Shown: in pieces, positions 17,390-26,204 of the stretch | Layout of the letters: each line of letters begins with the position of its first letter | Position numbering within the stretch: the first letter of the stretch is position 1 | NCBI GenBank assembly: GCA_947585615.1 | Contig: CANPXD010000004.1 | Location: 1-52,711 of the forward strand | Reading direction: 5' to 3' | DNA length: 52,711 nt | Origin: an uncultured Clostridia bacterium | GTDB taxonomy: Bacteria > Bacillota > Clostridia > Oscillospirales > Acutalibacteraceae | Position numbers and translations under genes: made by a program | The notes under the pieces: model-generated | What the model was told of the DNA's origin: nothing | The model's input: only the letters and a program-made list of their open reading frames with translations | Database searches by the model: none

Positions 17390-18566
17390 ATATTTTTAAA
17401 AGCCTTTCGCAATAACGGTTCACATTGTCAAATTCAGTATTAAGGCAGTTCTGTGCCATTTGCATTGCTTTTTTATCGTCTTTAATGATCCTGTTTACGG
17501 CATTCTCAAACGCCTGCGTGTTTCCGCTTTCAAAGAGGAGTCCCGTTTCACCGTCACGGATAAGCTCGGGAATTCCGCCAATATCCGCGCCGACAACGGG
17601 CGTGCCGTACACAATGCTCTCCATAACGGAAAACGGGCAGTTTTCATACCATATGCTCGGATAAACGGTACACTTTGCGCGCCGTATCAGCATTTCAAGC
17701 TCCTCTCCCGTTTTGAAGCCGAGATTTTTTACATTCGGCAGGCTGTTCACATAGTCCTCCATAGGACCTGCGCCGGCGCATACAAAATCAATTCCTTTTG
17801 CTCCGGCGATTGTTTCAATCCCTTTTTCACGGTTGTAACGCCCGAAGTAGAGAACATAATTCTCTTTTCGGACATCTTTTTTTTCGGGCTTATCTATAAA
17901 ATTGCGCAGTGTGACCGTTTTTCCTGAGAAAATATCGTTTTTGTCCAGTCTTGACTTCATAAATTCGCTGCAGCATATAACGGCGTCTATGTGTTTGTAT
18001 GTTCCGAGAGCGGAATAAAGCGCTGCCTCGGCGGCGCCGACGGCGCTTTTTGCAAAACTGCCGTGGATACATCTGCCCTTTATGCAGGCGGTATGGCTGC
18101 CCTCGGCACATTTTTCGCATAGATTGCCCGACGTGTCATACATCATATGATTCGGGCAGACGAGCTGGTAATCATGCGCCGTGTAGACAAGCTTTATGGT
18201 TTTACGCGCCTTTTTTTCGTATTTTTTTACGGCGTATATAATGCTCGGCGTAAGCTGATAGTTAAAGTTGTTCAAATGGACAACATCGGGACGGAAAGCC
18301 TCCAGAACGGCAAGCATTTTTCTTTTTGCATCCGAAGAATAAATCGTTTTGAACGGATACGTGAGCTTTGAAAGGCGATTGCCCCCGTGAAAATCCATAT
18401 TTTCCGTATACAGCTCCTCACGGTTGCCGACAATCCTGTCGGGGTGTTCCATCCCGAAATACTGAACTTCGTGCCCGAGCGACTGCAAATGCTCTCCGAG
18501 CCTGAAGATATAAGTTTCGGAGCCGCCGTTCGGATAGAGGAATTTATTGACCATCAGTATTTTCAT
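17379..18566 (-). CDS. GT4-family glycosyltransferase
   Basis: A 395-residue GT-B transferase. The N-terminus reads MKILMVNKFLYPNGGSETYI, a typical GT4 acceptor-domain opening, and is followed by a Cys-rich insertion (CEKCAEGSHTACIKGRC, about 150-166) seen in a subgroup of GT4 enzymes. The donor domain has YVLYFGRYNREKGIETI and SVMESIVYGTPVV with the EX7E spacing. It overlaps the acyltransferase genes on both sides, so translation is coupled. The donor sugar is unknown. Confidence 0.92.
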   Translation of the reverse strand: MKILMVNKFLYPNGGSETYIFRLGEHLQSLGHEVQYFGMEHPDRIVGNREELYTENMDFHGGNRLSKLTYPFKTIYSSDAKRKMLAVLEAFRPDVVHLNNFNYQLTPSIIYAVKKYEKKARKTIKLVYTAHDYQLVCPNHMMYDTSGNLCEKCAEGSHTACIKGRCIHGSFAKSAVGAAEAALYSALGTYKHIDAVICCSEFMKSRLDKNDIFSGKTVTLRNFIDKPEKKDVRKENYVLYFGRYNREKGIETIAGAKGIDFVCAGAGPMEDYVNSLPNVKNLGFKTGEELEMLIRRAKCTVYPSIWYENCPFSVMESIVYGTPVVGADIGGIPELIRDGETGLLFESGNTQAFENAVNRIIKDDKKAMQMAQNCLNTEFDNVNRYCERLLKIYAE

Positions 18567-19576
18567 TGTAGCGCTCTTTTCTGCTTTGGTTTTATATATC
18601 GTAACGGATAAACGAGAAAATCAAGATGAATCCTGTCCATTACCATCTCCGCAAGGACAGGCAGGGCAAAGGACGCCGCTATTCCCGCAATTATGTGAAG
18701 CACCGGATTGGTTATGCCGATTACAAAAAGGAGCGTTCTCATCCCTGCCGCAAATATCGTGTGCATAAGAAAGACGGGCATCATGTATTTGGCGGCAAAG
18801 CCCATAAACGGCGTCTGCTTTCTTCCGGCGTATATTTTTCCGACAACGCCGATTATTCCGAAGCAGGCGGAAAATCCGCAGACAAACCTGAGTATCCATT
18901 CCGGAATGGGTAAACGATTGCCGAGCAGAGCAAGTGCGAAAGACACTGCAAACAGCGCCGACGAACCGTAGGAAAACAGCTTTTTGAAATCTAAAAAGGC
19001 AAGCGTTACTCCGAGAACGAACCAGAATTCATAGAGCATAACGGAGGAAACCGTTTCCGGAAAGTCAGCAAAGTGCTGAACGCTGCAGAATATGTAAACG
19101 GCGAAAGAAACGGCAAGCACCGCGTAAAGAGGTTTTTTGCTTGTAAAAGTAGGGGTGATTACGAAAATCAGGAACAGCGTCATTAGAAACCAGAAAGGAG
19201 GCAAAGGCGCTGTAAAAAGATTGCGGAAAAGGCTTTCGGTCTGATTGTTTACATAATCGGAAAAAGCCGTTTTAAAAATATATGAAATAATATTGAATAC
19301 AAAGTAAGGGACGGAAAAGGCGATAAACTTCTTAAGCACATTGCGCCCCCACTGTGAAATTGAGCGCACCTGCGAATATTTCTGATACAGAAATCCCGAG
19401 CAGATAAAAAGCAGCGGAACGTGAAAATAATAAATGAAAGTCTCAAAAAAGGAAAACGCCGTGCCGCTGCCGATAATGCCCGAGGCAGTCATACTCTGGA
19501 AAAAATGCCCGAGCACAACAAGCGCAATCGCGATAACCTTGACATTGTCTATCCATACGATTCTTTCTCTGCTCAT
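18563..19576 (-). CDS. Acyltransferase-3 family membrane protein
   Basis: A 337-residue membrane protein with about ten hydrophobic segments. It opens with VWIDNVKVIAIALVVLGHFF, carrying the first-helix His of acyltransferase-3 enzymes, and has FHVPLLFICSGFLYQKY near residue 60. It probably transfers an acetyl or other acyl group to the repeat unit. It overlaps genes on both sides by 4 bases. It is the same length as the gene at 16376-17389 but clearly diverged in sequence, so it is probably not a recent duplicate. Confidence 0.87.
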   Translation of the reverse strand: MSRERIVWIDNVKVIAIALVVLGHFFQSMTASGIIGSGTAFSFFETFIYYFHVPLLFICSGFLYQKYSQVRSISQWGRNVLKKFIAFSVPYFVFNIISYIFKTAFSDYVNNQTESLFRNLFTAPLPPFWFLMTLFLIFVITPTFTSKKPLYAVLAVSFAVYIFCSVQHFADFPETVSSVMLYEFWFVLGVTLAFLDFKKLFSYGSSALFAVSFALALLGNRLPIPEWILRFVCGFSACFGIIGVVGKIYAGRKQTPFMGFAAKYMMPVFLMHTIFAAGMRTLLFVIGITNPVLHIIAGIAASFALPVLAEMVMDRIHLDFLVYPLRYIKPKQKRALQ

Positions 19577-20697
19577 TTCGTATCACCGTAAAGCGCAAGC
19601 GTCTGTGCCGTTATTTCATCCCAGTTGTATTTTGAAACAACATATTCCGCCGCTTCCGACTTGTATTTTTCAATAAGTTTTCTGTCTCCGAGCAGCAGAC
19701 TGAGCCTGCTTTTTAAATCCTGTGCGTTCCCTTTTTTAAAGGAAAGCGCTTTGCCGCCGCAGACCTCCGTGCATTCCGGTATGTCTGAAGTAAGGCAGCA
19801 GCAGCCGTAGCTCATTGCCTCAAGAAGACTTATCGGCATCCCCTCAAGCTCGCTCGGCAGAACGTATATCAAAGCGTTTGAATAAAGCTCCTCCAACGTC
19901 CTGCCCTGAACAAAATCGGTGAAAATTATGTTTTCACAGCCTTCTGCCGATCTTTTCAAAAAACGCATATATTCTTCGGTGTGGCTTGAGCCTCCTGCTA
20001 TAACGAGAGGCAGAGCGCACCCAAGCTCTTTGTAAGCGTCTATAAGACAGTGGACGCCCTTTTCGGGCACAATCCTGCCGAGATAGAGGATATATCCGTC
20101 CTTTTCAAGACCGTATTTTTCTTTTATGACACACGCCTGCCTGATTTCGGGACGCATTACACCGTTGGGAATAAAGGTGGTTTCTCTGCCGTATGTGTCA
20201 ATAAAATATTTTTGAACCGATTTGGACAAAACGATTATTTCATCTGCGTATTTTACAGCAGTTCTTTCGCCAAAAAGCAAGAATTTTGTCGCAAAGCCGC
20301 CCCATTTTGCTCTTGCCCAGTCAAGACCGTGAATGGTTACGACCGTGCGTATTTTAAAAAGGCGCGGCAAAAAGCACATCGCCGCAGGACCCTCAGCGTG
20401 AAAATGTATAACATCATATCTGCCGAAAACGGCTCTGAGCGCGGCGAACGCACTGTAGACAACCGCATTCAGGCTGCTGCTTTTCGGAGTCGGAACGGTT
20501 ACGAGCTTTACTCCGCAGTATTCTTTAAGTTTTTTCCCGTCTGAAAAACGGCTTCCCGAAACGTGAGCGCCGCTGCGGTTGTAGGCGGTCACGCTGTTTC
20601 CTGCCGACGCCATCCTTTTGGACAGCTCGCCGACAACGATTTCTATTCCGCCCTCCCGAGAGGGGATTCTCTTGTGACCGATCATTGCGATTTTCAT
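19573..20697 (-). CDS. GT4 glycosyltransferase with DUF1972-type N-terminus
   Basis: A 374-residue GT-B enzyme. The opening MIGHKRIPSREGGIEIVVGE is the DUF1972 signature found in rhamnosyltransferases such as pneumococcal Cps2T, which add the second sugar of the repeat unit. The donor domain has YILYLGRIVPEKGVHCLI and the SELEGMPISLLEAMSYGCC loop. It directly follows the initiating transferase, which fits a second-sugar role. Rhamnose as donor is inference; no dTDP-rhamnose genes are present here. Confidence 0.9.
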   Translation of the reverse strand: MKIAMIGHKRIPSREGGIEIVVGELSKRMASAGNSVTAYNRSGAHVSGSRFSDGKKLKEYCGVKLVTVPTPKSSSLNAVVYSAFAALRAVFGRYDVIHFHAEGPAAMCFLPRLFKIRTVVTIHGLDWARAKWGGFATKFLLFGERTAVKYADEIIVLSKSVQKYFIDTYGRETTFIPNGVMRPEIRQACVIKEKYGLEKDGYILYLGRIVPEKGVHCLIDAYKELGCALPLVIAGGSSHTEEYMRFLKRSAEGCENIIFTDFVQGRTLEELYSNALIYVLPSELEGMPISLLEAMSYGCCCLTSDIPECTEVCGGKALSFKKGNAQDLKSRLSLLLGDRKLIEKYKSEAAEYVVSKYNWDEITAQTLALYGDTK

Positions 20698-20753
20698 TTG
20701 AAAAGCACACCCTTAACAGGTTTTCGTATGGAAGTCTGCGCGGCAGAGGTCTG

Positions 20754-22262
20754 TTATTCGGCGCCTTTGCCGGTAAGAACGACCTTGACCGTTTTTAAAA
20801 GTATTTTAAAATCAAGCCATATGGACCAGTTGTCTATGTATTTGCAGTCGAGCCTGACCACTTCTTCAAAATCCTGAATATCGGATCTGCCGCTTACCTG
20901 CCACATTCCCGTTATTCCCGGACTCATGGAAAGACGCCTTTTGTGGTGGCTTTCATACTGCACAAATTCGTCCACAGTCGGCGGACGCGTACCAACAAGG
21001 CTCATATCGCCTTTAAGCACGTTCCAGAACTGCGGAAGCTCGTCAATGCTTGTTTTTCTTATAAATCTGCCGACCTTGGTGATTCTCGGGTCGTCGTCCA
21101 TTTTGAACATAAGCCCGTTCATCTTGTTGTCGCGCATCAGGGCTTTCTTCTTTACTTCCGCGTCAACATACATTGAGCGGAGCTTGTAGATATTGAAAAC
21201 CCTGCCGTTTTTTCCTATGCGCGGCTGCTTGAAAATGACAGGACCTTTTGATTCGATGCGCAAAGGGATTGCGACAAGAAGTATGATCGGAAACGTGATG
21301 ATTGTTCCGAGCAGCGCCGCAAAAAAATCAAACGTTCTTTTCAGCAGAAGCATAGTCGGGCTGTGGTCGGCGGCGGCAAAGGTCATCATCGGAAAACCTG
21401 CCGTAATGCCGCAGCTTATGTTTCCGAAAGCGTTGTTTTCAGCCTCTTTTTCAAGCATTGAAATATTGACGTGAACCGTGATTCCCATACTTCTCAGTTC
21501 TTCGATATATTCATCGGTCGTCGGCCCCACACCGAAAGGAATGTTCAGAAAAACCTCGTCCAGCGAGGAGGATCGAATCCAGTCCATAAAATTGCTGTGA
21601 TTGGCAACGACGGGAACTCCGGCAACCTCTCGTACCGTTTCAAGCTCGTTTTCGTACGCGACATGAACCTTTCCGTTTTCGTCAACGGTTTTTGTGCTGT
21701 GCTGATATTTGTAAACGCCGTTTTCCTCAACAGCGTCAAGCAGGGCGAGACCTTCAATTCTTCTTACCCAATCGGTCTGAAGTTTTTCTATAAAATCCTC
21801 CGCTCTTTCGCCTACGGTGACAATTCCCGTGAGCGTTGCCATTTTTGTTCTGGAAAATCTATAGATCAGGATTCTTTTCAGAATATATCTTCCCACAGCC
21901 GAGCAGACGATATAAAGAAACAGAGAGATAAGGTACTGATACCTTGAATTCAGCAGTTCGTTTTTGGTGAGAACAAGCAGCACCGCAAACACCATATATC
22001 CGAGCAGGCAGTTTCTCAGAACGGAAAGCGTCTCAGCCTCCCTGCTTCGCAGAGAAAGGTTGAGCGAGGAAGCAAAGCCGATAAAAACAATGAGGTTCGA
22101 TATAACCGCAAGAAGAATATAGCGTATAAACGTATCCGGTGCAAGCGGAGGAATTTTGTTGATAACATCGCATAGGATCACCGCGATGAAGTTGGCGGCG
22201 AGCATTGCCGCGAGATCAACAAAATATTCAAACACAAGCTGAATTCTGATGCGTTTGGTCAT
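20754..22262 (-). CDS. Initiating sugar-phosphate transferase (polyprenyl glycosylphosphotransferase)
   Basis: A 502-residue membrane enzyme that should attach the first sugar-1-phosphate to undecaprenyl phosphate. The N-terminal half has four to five membrane helices and a Rossmann-like soluble region. The C-terminal bacterial sugar transferase domain has a membrane re-entrant helix, KRTFDFFAALLGTIITFP, then VIFKQPRIGKNGRVFNIYKL, DDPRITKVGRFIRKTSIDEL and DMSLVGTRPP. Its size and layout match WbaP/CpsE-type proteins. It lies directly downstream of the CpsD-like kinase, as in many Gram-positive capsule loci. Confidence 0.92.
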   Translation of the reverse strand: MTKRIRIQLVFEYFVDLAAMLAANFIAVILCDVINKIPPLAPDTFIRYILLAVISNLIVFIGFASSLNLSLRSREAETLSVLRNCLLGYMVFAVLLVLTKNELLNSRYQYLISLFLYIVCSAVGRYILKRILIYRFSRTKMATLTGIVTVGERAEDFIEKLQTDWVRRIEGLALLDAVEENGVYKYQHSTKTVDENGKVHVAYENELETVREVAGVPVVANHSNFMDWIRSSSLDEVFLNIPFGVGPTTDEYIEELRSMGITVHVNISMLEKEAENNAFGNISCGITAGFPMMTFAAADHSPTMLLLKRTFDFFAALLGTIITFPIILLVAIPLRIESKGPVIFKQPRIGKNGRVFNIYKLRSMYVDAEVKKKALMRDNKMNGLMFKMDDDPRITKVGRFIRKTSIDELPQFWNVLKGDMSLVGTRPPTVDEFVQYESHHKRRLSMSPGITGMWQVSGRSDIQDFEEVVRLDCKYIDNWSIWLDFKILLKTVKVVLTGKGAE

Positions 22263-22279
22263 AGTAAATCACTTCTGTA

Positions 22280-23050
22280 TTATTTGTAGCCGTAGCCGTA
22301 GCCATAGCCATAGCTGTACTTATATTTGTAATCGTATTTTCTGTAATAGGAATAATATTTGTGACGGCTGGAGGAAATGTCGTTGAGAATCACTCCGAGC
22401 ACATTCCCCTCAACGTGTTCAAGATTTGTAACGGCGGTTTTGAGGTCTGACGTGTCGTTTATGTTTGCCTTGACGATAAGAATGTATCCCGTTGACCTGC
22501 GCGCGAAAACAGTTGCATCGGTAACAAGGTTTACGGGCGGTGTGTCGATAAACACGCAGTCGTAATGCTCTTTGACGAATTCAAGCAGCTTATCCATTCT
22601 CGGAGAGGAGAGAAGCTCCGCGGGATTCGGAGGGATTTTTCCGGAGGTAAGCACCGAAAGATTTTCTATTTCGGTTTTTGAAACGGTAATATTGTCCGTC
22701 AGTCCGGCAAGAATTTCCGAAAGACCGTTTTTAACGGGAATGGAGAACATTCTGTGAATGGTAGGGTTTCTCATATCGCTGTCTATAAGAAGCGTGTTCT
22801 TGCCCATTTGAGCAAATGAAATGGCAAGATTTATACTGTTTATCGACTTGCCGTTGTTGGCGGTTGGACTTGTTACAACAAAAACGGGACATTTTTCGCC
22901 GTGCTGCGTGAACAACAGGTTTGTTCTGATAGAGGAATACGCCTCTTTTACAACGAAGGGAGATTCGGGGCCGAGCATTTTTTTGCTGTCTTCTCTTGTG
23001 AAACCGCGTTTTTTCTGAGCGTTTTTATCGTTTTTCTTAAAAAGCTTCAT
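22280..23050 (-). CDS. CpsD/CapB-like tyrosine kinase
   Basis: A 256-residue BY-kinase that, with its membrane partner, controls polymer length by autophosphorylation. It has a P-loop variant SPTANNGKS (61-69), Walker A' LLIDSDMRNP (Asp90, Asp92) and Walker B-like CVFIDTPPVN. The last 28 residues are very Tyr-rich, a cluster of phosphorylation sites, ending in repeated Gly-Tyr. Its start overlaps the CpsC-like stop by 4 bases. No matching phosphatase (CpsB or a low-molecular-weight type) is present in the locus. Confidence 0.93.
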   Translation of the reverse strand: MKLFKKNDKNAQKKRGFTREDSKKMLGPESPFVVKEAYSSIRTNLLFTQHGEKCPVFVVTSPTANNGKSINSINLAISFAQMGKNTLLIDSDMRNPTIHRMFSIPVKNGLSEILAGLTDNITVSKTEIENLSVLTSGKIPPNPAELLSSPRMDKLLEFVKEHYDCVFIDTPPVNLVTDATVFARRSTGYILIVKANINDTSDLKTAVTNLEHVEGNVLGVILNDISSSRHKYYSYYRKYDYKYKYSYGYGYGYGYK

Positions 23051-23796
23051 CTTCTGTTACCCCCATTTGCGTTTTCCTTCGGATTTGCGAATTCTTTTTC
23101 GGAGTGAGGCAAAAGCCGCGGTATAGTTCCGAGCAGCGGAATTTCAAAGTCGCGCTCAATATCCTTTTCGCTTGTAATCGTGGTGTCGAACATTTCATAG
23201 ATAAAGAAGCCTGCAAACGAGAAAACAAACCCGATCATCGCGCCGATGGTGATATTCTTTTTAAGACTCGGAGACGACGGCTCGCCGGGCACCTTGGCAT
23301 AGTCGATAACCTCAACGCCGCCTGCTTTTACAACACGCACGATTTCTTCGGGAACAACCTGCGCTATCGCGTTTGCGATATTTGCGGAAAGAACGGCATT
23401 TTTGCTCGTAACGGTAACGCTGAAGATCTCGGTTTCCTCAACCTGCGCGCAGGAAATAAGATTCCTGAGTGACTCGGTTGTCATGTCAAGGTCAAGCTCT
23501 TCAATAACCTTTTGGAGCACCTGGTCGCTTTCAAGCACGAAAATATACGTCTTAACAAGCTGCTGCGACGCGGCAAGCTCGCTTGAGCCGATTGAAGAAT
23601 CGGTGCTCACACGGTCGGTGTTGCTGTAAACGTACATCGTGCAGCTTGCGGAATATTTAGGATCAATCAGAAATTGTGTTATACAGCCGGATAAAACCGC
23701 AAGGATAACCGTTGCGAGAACTATATAAACCACTCTTCTGCGCATCATAAAGAATATTCTGCCGAAATCTATATCTATTTCTCTTTCTCTGTCCAA
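23047..23796 (-). CDS. CpsC/Wzz-like chain-length and kinase-activator protein
   Basis: A 249-residue protein with two membrane helices (about 19-40 and 172-192) bracketing an extracellular domain, the Wzz architecture. The N-terminal REIDIDFGRIFFMMRRR and the PGEPSSPSLKKN segment before the second helix are typical. The short cytoplasmic tail activates the CpsD-type kinase. It starts at TTG 23796 after GGAGGT. It is the first gene of the twelve-gene operon, downstream of a near-consensus promoter. Confidence 0.9.
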   Translation of the reverse strand: MDREREIDIDFGRIFFMMRRRVVYIVLATVILAVLSGCITQFLIDPKYSASCTMYVYSNTDRVSTDSSIGSSELAASQQLVKTYIFVLESDQVLQKVIEELDLDMTTESLRNLISCAQVEETEIFSVTVTSKNAVLSANIANAIAQVVPEEIVRVVKAGGVEVIDYAKVPGEPSSPSLKKNITIGAMIGFVFSFAGFFIYEMFDTTITSEKDIERDFEIPLLGTIPRLLPHSEKEFANPKENANGGNRR

Positions 23797-23866
23797 AATT
23801 TTTTACCTCCGTCTGTTTGTGTAAAGCCTCAATAGCAGTCTCTAATAATAACAAAGCATTATATAA

Positions 23867-23895
23867 ATAATACCATACAATTATAAAGAATTCAA
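23867..23895 (-). promoter_or_regulatory. Promoter of the polysaccharide operon
   Basis: On the minus strand TTGAAT (23895-23890), a 17-base spacer and TATTAT (23872-23867). It lies just downstream of the rny terminator, so the operon is insulated from upstream transcription. No other strong promoter is evident within the locus. Confidence 0.8.
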
Positions 23896-23910
23896 CAGTG
23901 GTGTTATATG

Positions 23911-23946
23911 AAAAAACAGGGATACGGAGAAAAATCTTCCGTATCC
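23911..23946 (-). terminator. Terminator downstream of rny
   Basis: GGATACGGA/TCCGTATCC (23946-23938 with 23928-23920) forms a 9-bp stem, followed on the minus strand by CTGTTTTTT. It separates rny from the polysaccharide operon. The rest of 23947-24080 holds nothing convincing. Confidence 0.85.
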
Positions 23947-24080
23947 TTGGTAAAACTATACAAATACAATGCGAAATTTGCAGATTTTACGGTGCTGTGT
24001 TCGTTAAAATTCATAATCAACGGCAACATAATTGAACGGAAATTCAAAGACATTTCATAACGTTGTCTTCATTTGCAGTC

Positions 24081-24106
24081 TGAGGCTGCTCAGCAGAGCA
24101 GCCTCA
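24081..24106 (-). terminator. Hairpin at the end of rny, possible first terminator
   Basis: An 11-bp perfect stem (24081-24091 with 24096-24106, loop AGCA) lies 15 bases after the rny stop. It lacks a clear T tract, so it may act as a 3' stabiliser with the real terminator at 23911-23946. Confidence 0.6.
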
Positions 24107-24120
24107 ATAATAATTATGCG

Positions 24121-25677
24121 TTATTTTGCAATGTCGTATGCGCGGGATTCGCGGATGATATTGACTTTTATCTGACCGGGATATTCCATATCGGATTCAA
24201 TTTTCTTCGCGATTTCGCGCGCGATAAGCGGCATCTTTTCGTCGCTGACCGCATCGGGCTTGACCATAACACGAACCTCTCTGCCTGCCTGGATTGCGTA
24301 TGCTCTTTCAACGCCGTCAAAGCTTGTTGAAATCTCCTCAAGCTGCTGGAGTCTCTTTATGTAGCTCTCGATATTTTCACGTCTCGCGCCGGGACGCGAC
24401 GCGGAAACTGCGTCCGCCGCCTGAACAAGGCAGGCAACGACTGTCTTGCACTCTATTTCGCCGTGGTGCGCGGCAATAGCATGGATAACCTGCTCGTTTT
24501 CCTTGTATTTGCGCGCGTACTCAACGCCGAGAGCAATATGCGAGCCTTCCATTTCGTGGTCGAGCGCCTTTCCTATATCGTGAAGAAGTCCCGCGCGGCG
24601 CGCAAGCTTTTCGTCCGCACCGATTTCGGCGGCCATAAGTCCCGCGATATAGCTTACTTCAAGGCTGTGCTTGAGCACGCTCTGACCGTAAGAAGTGCGG
24701 TATTTGAGCTTTCCGAGAAGCCTTACAAGCTCAGGATGAATGGAGCCGCAGTTTGCCGAAAGCACTGCCTTTTCTCCCTCCTGCTTGATTATGGCGTTTA
24801 CCTCACGTGTTGATTTTTCAAACATCTCCTCAATACGGGTGGGATGGATACGTCCGTCCTGAATAAGACGCTCCAGAGTAAGTCTGGCGATTTCGCGCCG
24901 TACAGGATCAAATGAACTGATTGTGATTGCCTCGGGCGTGTCGTCAATGATAAGCTCAACGCCCGTAATTGTTTCGAGAGAGCGGATGTTTCTACCCTCT
25001 CTGCCTATGATTCTGCCTTTCATCTCGTCATTCGGAAGAGATACGACGGAAACGGTTGTTTCGGCGGTGTGATCGGCGGCGCAGCGCTGAATGGCAGTGC
25101 CGATAATCTCCCTTGCAAGCACTTCGCTCTGATCCCGAATCATCTGCTCGTGCTCAAGGATTCTTTTGCTTTTTTCGGTGTCAAGCTCGTCCTCAAGAGC
25201 GCTCATAAGCTGAGCCTTTGCCTGCTCCTGCGAGAGTCCCGAAATGCGTTCCAACATATCAAACTGGCTTTTCTTGATGCTATCGATTTCGCGTAAACTT
25301 TCTTCAACTTCTTTAAGCTTTTCATTCAGACTTTCATTCTTTGCCTCAAGGGTATCCGCCTTTTTATCAAGGTGTTCCTCTCTCTGGTTGAGGCGGTTTT
25401 CCTGCTTCTGAACCTCCGAGCGTCTTTCTCGTATTTCCTTGTCCGCGTCGGAGCGAAGCTTGTGGATTTCATCCTTTGCCTCGATAAGGCTTGTTTTTTT
25501 GACAGTTTCAGCCTCGGATAATGCGTTGTTGATAATTTTTGTTGCTTCCTGCGTTGCAGAGCCTATTTCTTTTTCTCCTGTTTTCATTCTGACATAGGAG
25601 CCTGTGATAAAGCCCACTGTGCAGAACACTGCCGCGCAGACAACAGCAATAATAACTGCCACTGTAATTGTTACCAT
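24121..25677 (-). CDS. rny: Ribonuclease Y
   Basis: A 518-residue membrane-anchored endoribonuclease that starts mRNA decay in many Firmicutes. It has an N-terminal membrane helix, a long charged coiled coil (about 40-185), a KH RNA-binding domain with [13 protein letters not shown], and an HD domain with [14 protein letters not shown]. The length matches Bacillus RNase Y (520). The start is ATG 25677, with TTG 25683 as an alternative nearer GGAGG; a GTG at 25689 lies in the ribosome site. The leader from the promoter at 25849-25877 is about 165 bases, long enough for RNA-level control. Confidence 0.96.
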   Translation of the reverse strand: MVTITVAVIIAVVCAAVFCTVGFITGSYVRMKTGEKEIGSATQEATKIINNALSEAETVKKTSLIEAKDEIHKLRSDADKEIRERRSEVQKQENRLNQREEHLDKKADTLEAKNESLNEKLKEVEESLREIDSIKKSQFDMLERISGLSQEQAKAQLMSALEDELDTEKSKRILEHEQMIRDQSEVLAREIIGTAIQRCAADHTAETTVSVVSLPNDEMKGRIIGREGRNIRSLETITGVELIIDDTPEAITISSFDPVRREIARLTLERLIQDGRIHPTRIEEMFEKSTREVNAIIKQEGEKAVLSANCGSIHPELVRLLGKLKYRTSYGQSVLKHSLEVSYIAGLMAAEIGADEKLARRAGLLHDIGKALDHEMEGSHIALGVEYARKYKENEQVIHAIAAHHGEIECKTVVACLVQAADAVSASRPGARRENIESYIKRLQQLEEISTSFDGVERAYAIQAGREVRVMVKPDAVSDEKMPLIAREIAKKIESDMEYPGQIKVNIIRESRAYDIAK

Positions 25678-25848
25678 AATCAATAGCACCTCCTTCTGTT
25701 TAAAATTTAAGCACGTCTGCCGTTACTGGGCGGCGCGCCGTTTCGTTAATAATCATCAGAAAAGGTACAGTTCAAATGTAAATCAAAGTGAAATTCTTTT
25801 ATCGTGTAATCTTATCGGGTGTAAGTCGATATGCAGAACTTCTCACAT

Positions 25849-25877
25849 ATAATACACCTATATGTTGTATCTGTCAA
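25849..25877 (-). promoter_or_regulatory. Promoter of rny
   Basis: On the minus strand TTGACA (25877-25872), 17 bases, TATTAT (25854-25849). It is divergent from the thrS promoter, with about 55 bases between the two -35 boxes. Confidence 0.82.
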
Positions 25878-25932
25878 GTTTTTATATGTTTCTTATTAAA
25901 AGAAAGAAAGGCGGATTTTATCGTATTTCCGA

Positions 25933-25960
25933 TTGACAGACCGCAAAAAAATGATATAAT
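25933..25960 (+). promoter_or_regulatory. Promoter of T-box/thrS
   Basis: Perfect hexamers TTGACA (25933-25938) and TATAAT (25955-25960) with a 16-base spacer. Transcription should begin near 25966 and enter the T-box leader. Confidence 0.88.
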
Positions 25961-25965
25961 AATAA

Positions 25966-26187
25966 CAAGCTGAATGAAATCGTTGACGGAAACAAGACTG
26001 CGCACAGTCCTTATTTCAGAGAGCGCCTGCCTGCTGAAAGGGCGCATAAGGACACGCAAGCCACCATTCCCGAGAGCTGCCAACCACAGCCGTTTTGCCT
26101 GCGTTAAAGGCCTTGAGCGGCGCGTTCGCGCAATTCAGGTGGAACCGTGTACCATGCACCCTGATTTTTCGGGGTGCTTTATTTTTT
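25966..26187 (+). promoter_or_regulatory. T-box riboswitch controlling thrS
   Basis: The leader contains the conserved T-box element, here AATTCAGGTGGAACCGTGT (26132-26150), whose TGGA bulge reads the free tRNA 3' end. It is followed by a terminator of 9 bp (26156-26164 with 26169-26177, loop TTTT) and a T-rich run. Stem I is visible: GTCCTTAT (26007-26014) pairs with ATAAGGAC (26046-26053). A threonine codon ACC (26063-26065), followed by A, sits just before the basal helix (TTCC 26067-26070 pairing with GGAA 25988-25991) and is the likely specifier. Uncharged tRNA-Thr would prevent termination. Confidence 0.9.
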
Positions 26188-26204
26188 ATTTTGGAGGTAA
26201 GTTT

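Noticed and set aside
23908-24060. A 50-codon plus-strand ORF between the operon promoter and rny
   Set aside because: It has no ribosome site and its start lies within the rny terminator region; no protein-like features.
25974-26204. N-terminal extension of thrS upstream of 26205
   Set aside because: This stretch is the T-box RNA; the GGAGGT site and conserved TGS domain fix the start at 26205.
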